Source: an uncultured Oscillospiraceae bacterium (GTDB taxonomy: Bacteria; Bacillota; Clostridia; Oscillospirales; Ruminococcaceae). From it: a DNA stretch of 16,009 nucleotides. The stretch lies in the NCBI GenBank assembly GCA_900540595.1, contig UQGL01000042.1, positions 1 through 16,009 on the forward strand. Direction: 5' to 3'. Position numbers and translations under genes: made by a program. Of the stretch, positions 1-7,664 are shown piece by piece. The notes under the pieces are model-generated. The model saw nothing but the letters and a program-made list of their open reading frames with translations. It did not search any database and was not told the DNA's origin. Position 1 is the first letter of the stretch. Every line of letters starts with the position of its first letter.

Positions 1-88
1 GCCGTGCCGCAGCCGCCGGAGCGGTGCTTAAGCCGTAGGGCGGGAATTGTGCGGTATTGCCTTAGGTTTCATCAGGGGCAATGGACGC

Positions 89-1705
89 TTACTCTGCCGC
101 CAGCGTGACCACAGCCTCGTTGATGGAGTAGGTGGTGCTGGAGCCCCAGCCGGAGACGATTTCGTCGTGGGCGGGGATGGTCAGCTGCTTGCTGCCGTCC
201 TCACCCTCGGTGATGGGCACCGTCAGGGCATCGCTGCCGTTCAGGGTCATGGTAAGGGCATCGTCCTGCGCATCCACCAGCGTGCCGGTGATAGAGGCAG
301 AGCCGTCGGCGGCAGTCAGCGTGCAGACCTTGTGGGAGTAATCCACCAGCAGCACGGCATCCGTTGCGGTGGGCTTCTCACCCTGCACCAGCTCATAGCT
401 GCCCGTGTACTGCTCGGTGACCAGATCCTCGACCTGCACTTCAAACGTAGCGGTCGCACCCAGGAAGGAGGCCGTCACGGTCTTGGTGCCTGTGGTGTCG
501 CTGTCGTAACCGGTGAAGGTCAAGCGACCGCCCCAGATGGACTCCTCCGCACCGTTGGCGCGGGTAGCCGTCACAACCAGCTCACCCGGGTTGAAGGTGT
601 CGCCCGTGTAGAAGGTGCGCAGGTTGGAGGCATCGATCGTCAGGCTCTTGGCAGGGGCATAGGGCTGACCGTAGATGTTGATGTTGCGGGTAATACTACC
701 GCCCCAAACGCCATAGCTCAAGCTGGCTTCCATGCTGTATGCGCCGTGGTCGGTGTCAAAGACGAAGACATCCGCATCTGCGCCGCCATCCACATTGGTG
801 GGGCGCACAGTGCCGTCGGCGTCCTGATTGCCCAGCAGATGAATGACGAAGTTCTTCTCGCCGTTTTCATCGTAGTTGTACCAGTAGCCGTAAACATGGG
901 AGATAGAGTCGCTGCCCACGGAGGTGCTGGGACCGCTGAAGGAACCCCACATCGAACCGTCGGTGTAGCAGTACATATCCAGACAGCCCGGGTCCACGAT
1001 GGTGCCGAAGCCTTCGGTGTACTGACCTTCGAAGAAGTAGGCGACTTCTCCGTTCGGCTCCTTGGCTTCCCAGGTTTCCTGCGGGATGGCAACCAGGTCA
1101 TCCAGCGTCTTGGAGGTGAACTCGTTGTCGCTGTAGTTCATAACGGGACCCTCGGCAGAGGTCTGCGCCGCATCGGGGGCAACCTCCGCATTGTCGGCCG
1201 AGGGCAGGCTGCTGCTCTGCAGGGAGAAACCGCCCACGCAGACCGCAGCGACCACGACCACCGCACCGGCGGCAGCAAACTGTTTTCCGGTGGCTTTTGC
1301 CTCGCCGGTTTTCGTCTGCTTGCAGAAGCAGGCGATCACGCTGAGCAGGCAGGCAAGGAACGTGCCGACCATATAAAGCACGCACAGACCGGCGTTGCCG
1401 CCCGCAAAGGTGACATGGTTGATGACGTCGGCAAAGACGAAATACAACTGCACAACGACAAGATACAGGGCGATATTATAAATGACCGCCTGAATCAGTG
1501 CGCTGAACGGAACGGAAACAAAGAAGAAAACGAGCGAAGCGGCAGCACCGACCAGCAGCACCACGCCGGGCATCGTGCCGGAGTGGCCCAGAGGGGCGGC
1601 CGTGGCCTGTGTGGACAGGAATACAATGCCGGTGATCAGCGCGACCAGCGCTGCGGCAAGGCAGAACCAGCTGCCCAGCCCTTTATTTTTCAAGCCTTTA
1701 TTCAT
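89..1705 (-). CDS. Polytopic membrane protein with extracellular bacterial Ig-like domain
   Basis: I do not recognise a named family for this 538-residue protein. The N-terminal part has about five hydrophobic segments (near residues 12-34, 46-66, 71-93, 106-127 and 144-161). After them comes a Ser/Ala-rich linker and then a long, mostly polar, probably beta-rich extracytoplasmic part. Residues about 350-427 look like a bacterial Ig-like (Big_3 type) domain: a TFNPGELVVTA stretch, then a YDSDTTGTKTVTASF segment and a closing FEVQV strand. Residues 190-350 and 430-537 are unassigned. The ATG at 1705 is preceded by GGAGGTGG at good spacing, only 15 bp after the stop of the GH3 gene, so the two genes are almost certainly one transcript. 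The protein may be a surface-exposed partner of that glycosidase, for example in glycan or wall binding. This role is inferred from operon context and the Ig-like domain. Confidence 0.85.
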   Translation of the reverse strand: MNKGLKNKGLGSWFCLAAALVALITGIVFLSTQATAAPLGHSGTMPGVVLLVGAAASLVFFFVSVPFSALIQAVIYNIALYLVVVQLYFVFADVINHVTFAGGNAGLCVLYMVGTFLACLLSVIACFCKQTKTGEAKATGKQFAAAGAVVVVAAVCVGGFSLQSSSLPSADNAEVAPDAAQTSAEGPVMNYSDNEFTSKTLDDLVAIPQETWEAKEPNGEVAYFFEGQYTEGFGTIVDPGCLDMYCYTDGSMWGSFSGPSTSVGSDSISHVYGYWYNYDENGEKNFVIHLLGNQDADGTVRPTNVDGGADADVFVFDTDHGAYSMEASLSYGVWGGSITRNINIYGQPYAPAKSLTIDASNLRTFYTGDTFNPGELVVTATRANGAEESIWGGRLTFTGYDSDTTGTKTVTASFLGATATFEVQVEDLVTEQYTGSYELVQGEKPTATDAVLLVDYSHKVCTLTAADGSASITGTLVDAQDDALTMTLNGSDALTVPITEGEDGSKQLTIPAHDEIVSGWGSSTTYSINEAVVTLAAE

Positions 1706-1720
1706 CAGGTTCCACCTCCA

Positions 1721-4687
1721 TCAATTCTTTTTGGCGGCACGATTCTTCCGCTTTTCCTCGGAGAAAACGTCCGTGTAGGTATGCAGCACATACATCACGA
1801 CAGCGACAACGGCCAGTGCGCAGAACACAACATCGAGAGCGCGCAGGGTCGTCTGCCACCACGGGGCTGCGTCGGAAACGACAACGTCCTCCGCGCCGGA
1901 GCCGCCCATAGAGGACTGCAGCATGATGTAGTACAGATAATGGTTGGAGTCGATGACCTTCTGCAGCAGGTCGCCGTCATCGGTGCTGGTGATCAGCTTC
2001 TCGATTTCGGTCGGGCGGGCGGTATCCAGGCAGAAGATGTTGTTGCCCGCCATCAGCATTTCGGGGGCGGAGGAATACTCGGACGCAGTCAGAGCATCGT
2101 CGATGATGTAGCCGCCGTAGTTCCACTCGTCGCGCAGGATGTGCTGGATGCCCTGGTTGGCGGCAGCGTACATAACGCCGATACGGTTGTAAGCGGTCAT
2201 AACGCCGAGAGAATCACCCTCAGCAAGGGAACCCTCAAAGGCGCGCATATAGATCTCGCGGATGGCCTGCTCGTTCGCAAAGGTGGAAATGCCCTGACGA
2301 CCGGCTTCCTGCTCGTTCAGGAAGAAGTGCTTGACCGTACCGATCAGACCCTTGTTGCGCATACCGTGGGAAACGGCCTTGGCAGCGTAGTAGCTGAGAA
2401 CGCCGTCCTCGGAGAAATACTCCGAGGTACGACCGGAGTAGGGAGAGCGCAGGGTGTCCGCGCCGGGCGCGTAGGCGATGGGGATGGACGCATACAGCGC
2501 ATCCTCGCCGTACATCTCGCCAAAGCGGGTCTGCACATCGTGGTTCCAGGTTGCGCCGACGATGGGCAGCGTAGCCCAGCCGGTGCAGTTGCGGCGGTCG
2601 CCGTACTTAAACTGACCGTTCATGCCCTCGGGACCATCGACGATGGTGCAGCCGGGCTTGTTGACAGCCTTGACAGCCTTGATGCCCTTGGAGTCGCCCA
2701 TGTTGATGAGCAGATCGCTCAGCGTCAGCTGAGAAAGGAAGTCGTTCCACTTCGGGTCGTCGAAGGCAACGCCGATCATATCGCTGAAGTTGATCTTCTC
2801 ATCCAGCTGTACGCCGAGGTTGAAGTCGGAAACGCTCTTGGCGTCGGCTGCCTTGACGTAGGTCTGCATATTCAGACCGTTGTACAGCTTATCGTTGACC
2901 GTCAGAGTCTCCAGCGTGGTGGGGTAGGTCGTATCCCACGCGCTGCGGGAGAGGTAGGTGATTTTTTCGTCGTCGTTCGCCCAGTAGTTCACATCGGCGT
3001 CGTCGAAGGTGTTCGTGACTTCCACATCGCTGTTGTAGCGGGAGTTGCGGTACTTTTGGGTATCGACCTCGGTGTTGGGGGCGGTCCATGTGGCCACGGC
3101 GGCGGTGTTGCCGGTGACGACATTGCCGTCCTGATCGATCAGCTTGCCCGCAACGGCGTCACCGCACTTGGCGGCCAGCACATTGTTCAGTGCCTCGTGT
3201 GCGCCGTTGCCGACGGCGAAGTAGTAATCGCCCGCATCGAGGATGTAGCCCTTCGCGCCGTTGGCGTCATAGGACGCGAGGAAGTAGCCGGGCACATCGA
3301 CCGTGACAGTCTCGGATGCACCTGCGGCCACGTCGATTTTGTCATAGCCCAGCAGCTGGATCGAGGACTTTTCGACGTTGTTCTGCTTGTCGTAGTCGGT
3401 GTAGGGGGACTGTGCGTACAGCTCCACCGTAGCCTTGCCGTCCCTGTCGCCGGTGTTGCTCACCGTGACGGTCGCCGTGAAGGTGTCGGTGTCGCTGTTG
3501 TAGTCCAGCTTGTCAAGGCTGTACTCATAGGTCGTGTAGGACAGACCGTAGCCGAAGGGGAAGCAGACCTCCTCGGCGTAGTTCCAGCCATCGGTCGAGG
3601 CCTTGGTGCCAACCGTGGAATCGGCGTTGCCCTGACCGAGGATGGTGTCCTCGTAGCGGGTCTCGTAGTAGCGGTAGCCGACGTAGATGCCCTCGTTATA
3701 GCTGACAAAGCTGTCGCCTGCCGCGCGGGGCGTTTTGCTGCCGTAGTTGTAGGCGTGCAGACCGAAGTTTTCGGCACTGGGCGCGGACAGGGAGTTGGCG
3801 GCAAAGGTGGCGGTGGTGTGACCGGAGGGGTTGACCTCACCGGTCACAACGCGGATGGCGCCGGGCATACCGTAGAAGCCGGGGTTGCCGACCCACAGCA
3901 CAGCGTCAACATTGTACTCGTCCAGCCAGTCCATCTCCATCGCAAAGACGGAGTTCAGCAGGACGACGGTTTTCTTGAATTTGCCGGAATCCTTGATTTT
4001 CTGGAAGATTGCTTTCTCGTTGTCATCCAGCTCCAGCATACGCTTGCCCTCGTCGTTGACCATCGCAAGGTCGTTGCCCTCGGTGGCAAAGCGGGACAGC
4101 GTAACAAACGCGACATCGCCGTAGGACGCAAACGAGTCGGTGACGCTGCCGGTGAACAGCGCCGGGTCATATTCTCCCACGCTGGAAACGCTTCTTGCTT
4201 TCGGCGCTTCGGCGGAAGCGTAGGCGTCCAGCACGGTTTGGTTCACGTTGAAGCCGGCATCCTGCAGAGCGTCAACGGGGGTTTTCTGGTAATCCGGGTT
4301 TGTGGAGGAACCGCCTGCCGTGCTGCGGAACACCGGGTCGATGCTGCCGCGGCCAAAGACCGTGACGTTGCGCTCAGACTCGGAAAGCGGCAGGGCATTG
4401 TTGCGGTTGTAGAGCAGCACGCTGCCCTCTTCCTCCTCCTGCTCACAGAACTGATAAGCGGCTTCGATGTACTTTTCGTAGCTTGCATCAGACAGGGTGC
4501 CGTCAGCGGAGAACTCCGTGCCGCCGTAAGATGCGCCAGCGCCTTCGATGCCGAGTGCGTGGTTGACTTCGCCTTCCTGCTGGAACGCAATAGTCGTTCC
4601 GGTCAGGACAAGGTTGGCCACCAGCACAGCCGCGCCGGACAAGCCCAGCCAACGGCGGGACTTGCTTGAGGTTTCCTTTTGTGCCAT
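1721..4687 (-). CDS. Membrane-anchored GH3 beta-glycosidase with permuted domain order
   Basis: This 988-residue protein has the hallmarks of glycoside hydrolase family 3, but with the usual domain order inverted. A membrane segment (about 13-35) is followed by the GH3 C-terminal type domain (about 85-310; motifs GSVLLYNRNNALPL, WVGNPGFYGM and GEVNPSGHTTATF). A PFGYGLSY motif and a fibronectin III-like domain follow (about 375-500). Only then comes the TIM-barrel type N-terminal domain (about 610-890): VDGPEGMNG, RSPYSGRTSEYFSEDG, KHF with K786/H787, VMTAYNRIG, and GGYIIDDA, where D864 aligns with the nucleophile Asp of the usual SDW motif. A second membrane segment (about 951-971) and a lysine-rich tail end the protein, so both ends should be tethered with the enzyme outside. 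The same swapped order is known in beta-glucosidases of Ruminococcus albus and Butyrivibrio fibrisolvens. Substrate is not determinable; beta-glucoside is only the default guess. The start has AGGAAGGAG just upstream. Confidence 0.93.
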   Translation of the reverse strand: MAQKETSSKSRRWLGLSGAAVLVANLVLTGTTIAFQQEGEVNHALGIEGAGASYGGTEFSADGTLSDASYEKYIEAAYQFCEQEEEEGSVLLYNRNNALPLSESERNVTVFGRGSIDPVFRSTAGGSSTNPDYQKTPVDALQDAGFNVNQTVLDAYASAEAPKARSVSSVGEYDPALFTGSVTDSFASYGDVAFVTLSRFATEGNDLAMVNDEGKRMLELDDNEKAIFQKIKDSGKFKKTVVLLNSVFAMEMDWLDEYNVDAVLWVGNPGFYGMPGAIRVVTGEVNPSGHTTATFAANSLSAPSAENFGLHAYNYGSKTPRAAGDSFVSYNEGIYVGYRYYETRYEDTILGQGNADSTVGTKASTDGWNYAEEVCFPFGYGLSYTTYEYSLDKLDYNSDTDTFTATVTVSNTGDRDGKATVELYAQSPYTDYDKQNNVEKSSIQLLGYDKIDVAAGASETVTVDVPGYFLASYDANGAKGYILDAGDYYFAVGNGAHEALNNVLAAKCGDAVAGKLIDQDGNVVTGNTAAVATWTAPNTEVDTQKYRNSRYNSDVEVTNTFDDADVNYWANDDEKITYLSRSAWDTTYPTTLETLTVNDKLYNGLNMQTYVKAADAKSVSDFNLGVQLDEKINFSDMIGVAFDDPKWNDFLSQLTLSDLLINMGDSKGIKAVKAVNKPGCTIVDGPEGMNGQFKYGDRRNCTGWATLPIVGATWNHDVQTRFGEMYGEDALYASIPIAYAPGADTLRSPYSGRTSEYFSEDGVLSYYAAKAVSHGMRNKGLIGTVKHFFLNEQEAGRQGISTFANEQAIREIYMRAFEGSLAEGDSLGVMTAYNRIGVMYAAANQGIQHILRDEWNYGGYIIDDALTASEYSSAPEMLMAGNNIFCLDTARPTEIEKLITSTDDGDLLQKVIDSNHYLYYIMLQSSMGGSGAEDVVVSDAAPWWQTTLRALDVVFCALAVVAVVMYVLHTYTDVFSEEKRKNRAAKKN

Positions 4688-4797
4688 AGGTTTTTCTCCT
4701 TCCTAAACTGTCACAGATGAATGATACGATGCGCTTGCTGCCAAGGGCTGTGCACTTCCCCTTTTGCAGAAACCGTTCATATCTTTTTCACAAAGCT

Positions 4798-4826
4798 ATC
4801 ATAAAGGGAAGCGTTGACCGGGTCAA
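4798..4826 (-). promoter_or_regulatory. Sigma-A promoter of the GH3 operon with palindrome over the -35
   Basis: Read on the minus strand, TTGACC (4826-4821) lies exactly 17 bp from TATGAT (4803-4798), a near-consensus housekeeping promoter. It sits about 110 bp upstream of the GH3 start codon. The -35 element is one arm of an odd-length perfect palindrome, TTGACCCGGTCAA (4826-4814), so a repressor binding there would block polymerase. Catabolic GH3 genes are often controlled this way by LacI-type or similar regulators, but no such regulator gene is present in the window. Confidence 0.75.
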
Positions 4827-4873
4827 TGCAGTTGGCGTAAATGTCAAAAAACACGGCACAAATGACAAAGAAG

Positions 4874-4903
4874 AAAAGCGACCGCCTTTCGGCAGTCGCT
4901 TTT
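4874..4903 (-). terminator. Rho-independent terminator of the RR-HK operon
   Basis: Three bases after the stop codon of the sensor kinase the minus strand forms a hairpin with a 13-position stem containing one mismatch (AAAAGCGACTGCC against GGCGGTCGCTTTT), closed by a GAAA tetraloop. The downstream arm ends in CTTTTCTTCTTT. It separates the two-component operon from the GH3 operon promoter 50 bp further on. The A-rich opposite arm means it could also stop transcription coming from the other strand. Confidence 0.85.
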
Positions 4904-4906
4904 GGG

Positions 4907-6184
4907 TTATGCAGTTTGTTTTTGGCTTTTCCCGCAGGGGAAGGTGACCACCAAGTAAAAAATCGAGTCCTCCACAAAGCAGTCTGCCGTGCCGCCGTAC
5001 AGCTCGGCAATGCTTTTGATGCTTTTTATGCCGTAGCCATGCTCCTCGGTATCCTGCTTGGTTGTGACGATAGCGCCGTCCCGCAGCATCGGCGGTGCGG
5101 GGGTGTAGTTCTGCACGCGGATGACCGCCATGTCACGGCAGCGGCTGATGTCCAGTGTGATGACCCGCTTAGACGCATCGTTTACCTGCGTCAGACACTC
5201 AATGGCATTGTCCAGCGCATTGCCCAGCAGAGAGTAAATGTGGTAGTGCTTCATATCCTCCAGACAGCTGCCGTCTGCCGAGCAGACCAGCTGAATACCT
5301 GCCTGCCCGCAGAGTGCCGACTTTTGGGTCAGTGTGATGTCCAGCGCCTTATTCCCGGTGAGATAGCGCAGGTTCAAGTTGTCCATTTCTTCTTCCAGAC
5401 GGGCGCGTTCCTCATCTGTGGCGCGGGAATACTGCTGTTTCAGGTCATGGTAGCGGATGTTGATTTTTTCCATGTCTTTTTTTGCCTGCTCATACTGCTG
5501 CTTGTCACATTCCAGCAGCTGCGCCAGCATTTCATTCTCGTGTTCCAGACTCTTGATGCTGCAATTTGAAAATTCCAGCGCCAGAATCGTGATGGCAAAC
5601 AAGATGCAGAACGCATTCAGCGCCAGATAGGCGGTCAGGTAGGACTCTGCGCTGCTGTCCAGAACATCCTCCAGCACAACACTCAGGTAGACCGCGGCAA
5701 TCAGGAAAAAGCCGGAGTAAAGCACGGTCTTGACATTGTCAAACAGCAGGCGCCCGCGCCGGATGCGCAGGGTGAACAGCAGGTAGATGACCAGACAGAC
5801 CACAAGGTTGCTGAAAAGCAGAATGACAAAGGTAACGAGCCCGTCTGTGCGGCCATGCTGAATCAGCCAAATAATAGGCATACAGGCCAGCTTACTGGCA
5901 ATGTGCTGCACCGCGTAGGCACAGGTTGTATAAAACAGGGCGTGCAGCGGGCTGCAGTCAAAGCTGAACCATATCAGACCAAACAGCAGCGTCGTATACA
6001 GCAGCAATTTTGCCCAAAGCGGCAGGAATGTCAGGGTGCCCGTCAGTGCGAGAAAGCCCCATACACCCGCCGCCAGCCGCGGAACGAAGCATCTGCGGCG
6101 CTGCCCCCACGGGACAAACAGGCAGGCGCATAGAATCATACCCAGCTGGATTTGCTGGCTCAGTATCCAATTTATGACCGGCAC
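4907..6184 (-). CDS. GHKL-family sensor histidine kinase (AgrC-like topology)
   Basis: This is the membrane sensor kinase that should phosphorylate the response regulator encoded just upstream. The first 205 residues are strongly hydrophobic, with about six membrane segments and no extracellular sensor domain, as in AgrC/ComD-type peptide sensors. A coiled-coil-like stretch (about 210-245) leads to the phosphoacceptor box RYHDLKQQ (H246), the N box LLGNALDNAIECL (N322, N326) and the G box EEHGYGIKSIKSI (about 381-392). I chose the GTG at 6184: AAGGAG lies 11 bp upstream, the protein is then 425 residues, and the hydrophobic region starts at once. An in-frame ATG further upstream, at 6343, would add 53 residues encoded inside the regulator gene without membrane character. 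The GTG start overlaps the end of the regulator gene by 13 bp, so translational coupling is likely. No agrB- or agrD-like peptide gene is visible nearby, so the signal is unknown. Confidence 0.9.
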   Translation of the reverse strand: MPVINWILSQQIQLGMILCACLFVPWGQRRRCFVPRLAAGVWGFLALTGTLTFLPLWAKLLLYTTLLFGLIWFSFDCSPLHALFYTTCAYAVQHIASKLACMPIIWLIQHGRTDGLVTFVILLFSNLVVCLVIYLLFTLRIRRGRLLFDNVKTVLYSGFFLIAAVYLSVVLEDVLDSSAESYLTAYLALNAFCILFAITILALEFSNCSIKSLEHENEMLAQLLECDKQQYEQAKKDMEKINIRYHDLKQQYSRATDEERARLEEEMDNLNLRYLTGNKALDITLTQKSALCGQAGIQLVCSADGSCLEDMKHYHIYSLLGNALDNAIECLTQVNDASKRVITLDISRCRDMAVIRVQNYTPAPPMLRDGAIVTTKQDTEEHGYGIKSIKSIAELYGGTADCFVEDSIFYLVVTFPCGKSQKQTA

Positions 6185-6930
6185 GGGTCTTCCCACTCCT
6201 TTTTTGCCATATATCGGGAGAATGCCTCGGTGAAGGCGTCCTTGTAGGTACGCCCGATGGGCAGTGCCGCCCCGCCGATATAGACATTCATACGGCTTAC
6301 CGCCGTGATACAGCGCAGGTTCACAAGATAACTGGCGCTGCATCGCACAAAGCCGTAGGGTGTCAGCTGCGCCGCGGTTTCCTGCATCGAACCGCGGTTT
6401 TTGATGATTTCAGCCTTACCGTCCTCGCCGCACAGGTTGTACAGCAGGTCGTGCTGGCGCACCTCCACATAGGCGATTTCCGCTGCATCCAGCAGCCGCG
6501 TCACGGTGCCGTCCTTGACGACAATGTGCGGCGGCGTGACCTTTTGACCGGCGCGCTTTTGCAGCGCCTTCAGCGCCCGCGTCAAATACATATGGAAGGA
6601 GTACCACTGTATCGGCTTTACAATAAAGCCCAGCGCGCCGACACTGTACCCATTCAGCGCGAATTGCTGCAAATTCGTGCAAAAAATGAGGATGACATCT
6701 TGATCTGTCTCCCGGATTTTTTCGGCCAGTTCCATGCCGGACATCTGCGGCATATCAATGTCGAGATATAAAATGTCAAAATCACGGTCTTGCGCCGCCA
6801 GATAGACCGCCGCGCAGTCGAACTCCTGTATGTTCAGTTCTGTGCCGTTCTCCGCGCTAAACCGCGCCAGCGCCTGTTTCAGTTGGTCTCTTTCTTGTTT
6901 TTCATCGTCCACAATGCCGATTCGGATCAC
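6172..6930 (-). CDS. LytTR-family response regulator
   Basis: This 252-residue DNA-binding regulator has an N-terminal receiver domain (about 1-120). It shows the acidic pair D8/D9, the phosphoacceptor D57 in YLDIDMPQMSGM, and the conserved lysine in GFIVKPI. It is followed by a LytTR domain (about 140-245) with the family motif FVRCSASYLVNL and an ending GRTYKDAF. LytTR regulators bind two direct repeats about two helical turns apart, usually just upstream of the -35. The start ATG is preceded by GGAGGGAGG. The gene is first in an operon with the overlapping GHKL kinase, the arrangement of AgrA/AgrC-type pairs. One candidate target with suitable repeats exists in the window, before the MATE gene at 9177; that link is inferred. 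Confidence 0.93.
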   Translation of the reverse strand: MIRIGIVDDEKQERDQLKQALARFSAENGTELNIQEFDCAAVYLAAQDRDFDILYLDIDMPQMSGMELAEKIRETDQDVILIFCTNLQQFALNGYSVGALGFIVKPIQWYSFHMYLTRALKALQKRAGQKVTPPHIVVKDGTVTRLLDAAEIAYVEVRQHDLLYNLCGEDGKAEIIKNRGSMQETAAQLTPYGFVRCSASYLVNLRCITAVSRMNVYIGGAALPIGRTYKDAFTEAFSRYMAKKEWEDPCRS

Positions 6931-6969
6931 CGTGCGTTCCTCCCTCCGCGCAAGGTTGTATACAAATAT

Positions 6970-6997
6970 GATATACCCCCGAACGCAGCCGCGTCAA
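6970..6997 (-). promoter_or_regulatory. Probable promoter of the response regulator operon
   Basis: On the minus strand TTGACG (6997-6992) is followed at 16 bp by TATATC (6975-6970), or at 18 bp by TATCAT (6973-6968). Transcription would start about 30 bp before the start codon and leave a short leader containing the strong GGAGGGAGG ribosome site. No LytTR-type direct repeat was seen next to it. Confidence 0.6.
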
Positions 6998-7207
6998 CCT
7001 TTTACAAGTGAATCGCCCAATTTTTTCAACATATTTCCGGAACGCTGCGTGCTGGGTATGGAAGATTCTTGACCACCGTATGACCACTACTGTGCAGTAG
7101 CACTATAAAACATTGAAAAAACCTGTTGTGACAACCAACAACGTGCTTTTTCCTGTTTTGCGAGCCGCTGTGCAGAACCGAGGCACTCAGGGTATAGCAA
7201 GCGCGCC
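6998..7207. other. Divergent intergenic region, no gene seen
   Basis: No credible coding sequence lies here on either strand. It is visibly richer in A and T than its neighbours. It holds a direct repeat of TGACCAC (7070-7076 and 7081-7087, period 11) that runs into the inverted repeat CTACTG-TG-CAGTAG (7087-7100). The inverted repeat sits between a weak -35 (TGACCA, 7081-7086) and TATAAA (7104-7109), 17 bp apart on the plus strand. It therefore looks like a regulated promoter, but no reading frame follows directly. Confidence 0.4.
7087..7100. repeat. Inverted repeat CTACTG-TG-CAGTAG
   Basis: Two perfect 6-bp arms are separated by two bases. The element fills most of the spacer of a possible plus-strand promoter (TGACCA, 17 bp, TATAAA). 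It is a candidate operator with no identified regulator. Confidence 0.45.
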
Positions 7208-7236
7208 TTGACAAGCACCCATGGGTGCGGTATCCT
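7208..7236 (+). promoter_or_regulatory. Strong promoter with 14-bp palindrome centred in its spacer
   Basis: A perfect -35 TTGACA (7208-7213) is followed after 17 bp by TATCCT (7231-7236). The spacer contains the perfect palindrome GCACCCATGGGTGC (7215-7228), centred almost exactly between the two elements. A dyad in this place is the layout of MerR-type regulated promoters, although those usually have 19-20 bp spacers; a simple repressor site is equally possible. The transcript would run through the methyltransferase remnant and probably into the kinase gene at 7665. Confidence 0.65.
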
Positions 7237-7269
7237 GTAAAAAAAGTGTAATGGTTTGCGGCACCGCCG

Positions 7270-7297
7270 GGGCAGACCAGCTTTTTATGGTCTGCCC
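7270..7297. repeat. 10-bp perfect hairpin in the leader of the 7208 promoter
   Basis: GGGCAGACCA and TGGTCTGCCC pair over 10 bp with an 8-base loop. No T-run follows on either strand, so it is not a standard intrinsic terminator. In RNA it would form a stable stem about 30 bases after the predicted transcription start. Confidence 0.6.
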
Positions 7298-7347
7298 TGT
7301 GGGGAAAGCTGCGCAGCGGATGACTGGAATCAGGCGAGGTGGTGTCT

Positions 7348-7611
7348 ATGCAAATCAAATTGAAATATGGGAATACGCAAAAGAGAAGCTTTCTTTCAGA
7401 CCTGCGCGGCTATTTGAAGGAGAACGGCAAAATCATAATCGGTGATGTTGCCTTTGAAACACGCGAGGCTTTAGAGCAGTGCAAATGGAAGGCCGGCGAC
7501 GCATGGGACCCTGATGAAATCTACTTTGTCATTGAAGAACTGAGAAAAGAGTTTCCTGTTCTTTCCTTTACACAAATGTCCGATTGTGCAGGCGTCCTGA
7601 TGTTAGGCTGA
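7348..7611 (+). pseudogene. Truncated class I SAM-dependent methyltransferase (C-terminal remnant)
   Basis: The 87-codon frame reads like the last third of a Firmicute class I SAM methyltransferase. It has a QKRSFLSDL helix, the strand KENGKIIIGDVAFETRE, then AGDAWDPDEIYFV and the C-terminal CAGVLML strand. The part that binds SAM (a VLDxGxGTG-type motif) is absent, and none of the three upstream frames carries it back to 7200, so the 5' end has been lost rather than frameshifted. The first nine or so residues do not resemble the family. GAGGTGG lies 5 bp before the ATG at 7348, so the remnant may still be translated. It is more A/T-rich than its neighbours. As it stands it cannot be an active methyltransferase; a small protein with a new role is possible but unsupported. 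Confidence 0.7.
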
Positions 7612-7664
7612 CAATCACGCTTTCGCCGCGCCGCCCTATTTTTGGAAGAAAAGGTAGCATAGCA

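Noticed and set aside
47..4669. A 1540-codon open frame on the plus strand running opposite the Ig-like protein and GH3 genes
   Set aside because: The minus-strand frames carry clear GH3 motifs, promoter and ribosome sites. The plus-strand frame is low-complexity Gly/Val/His-rich and is explained by the codon bias of GC-rich genes.
6185..6343. N-terminal extension of the GHKL kinase to an upstream ATG at 6343
   Set aside because: It would lie almost wholly inside the response regulator gene and has no membrane or conserved character. The GTG at 6184 has a suitably spaced ribosome site.
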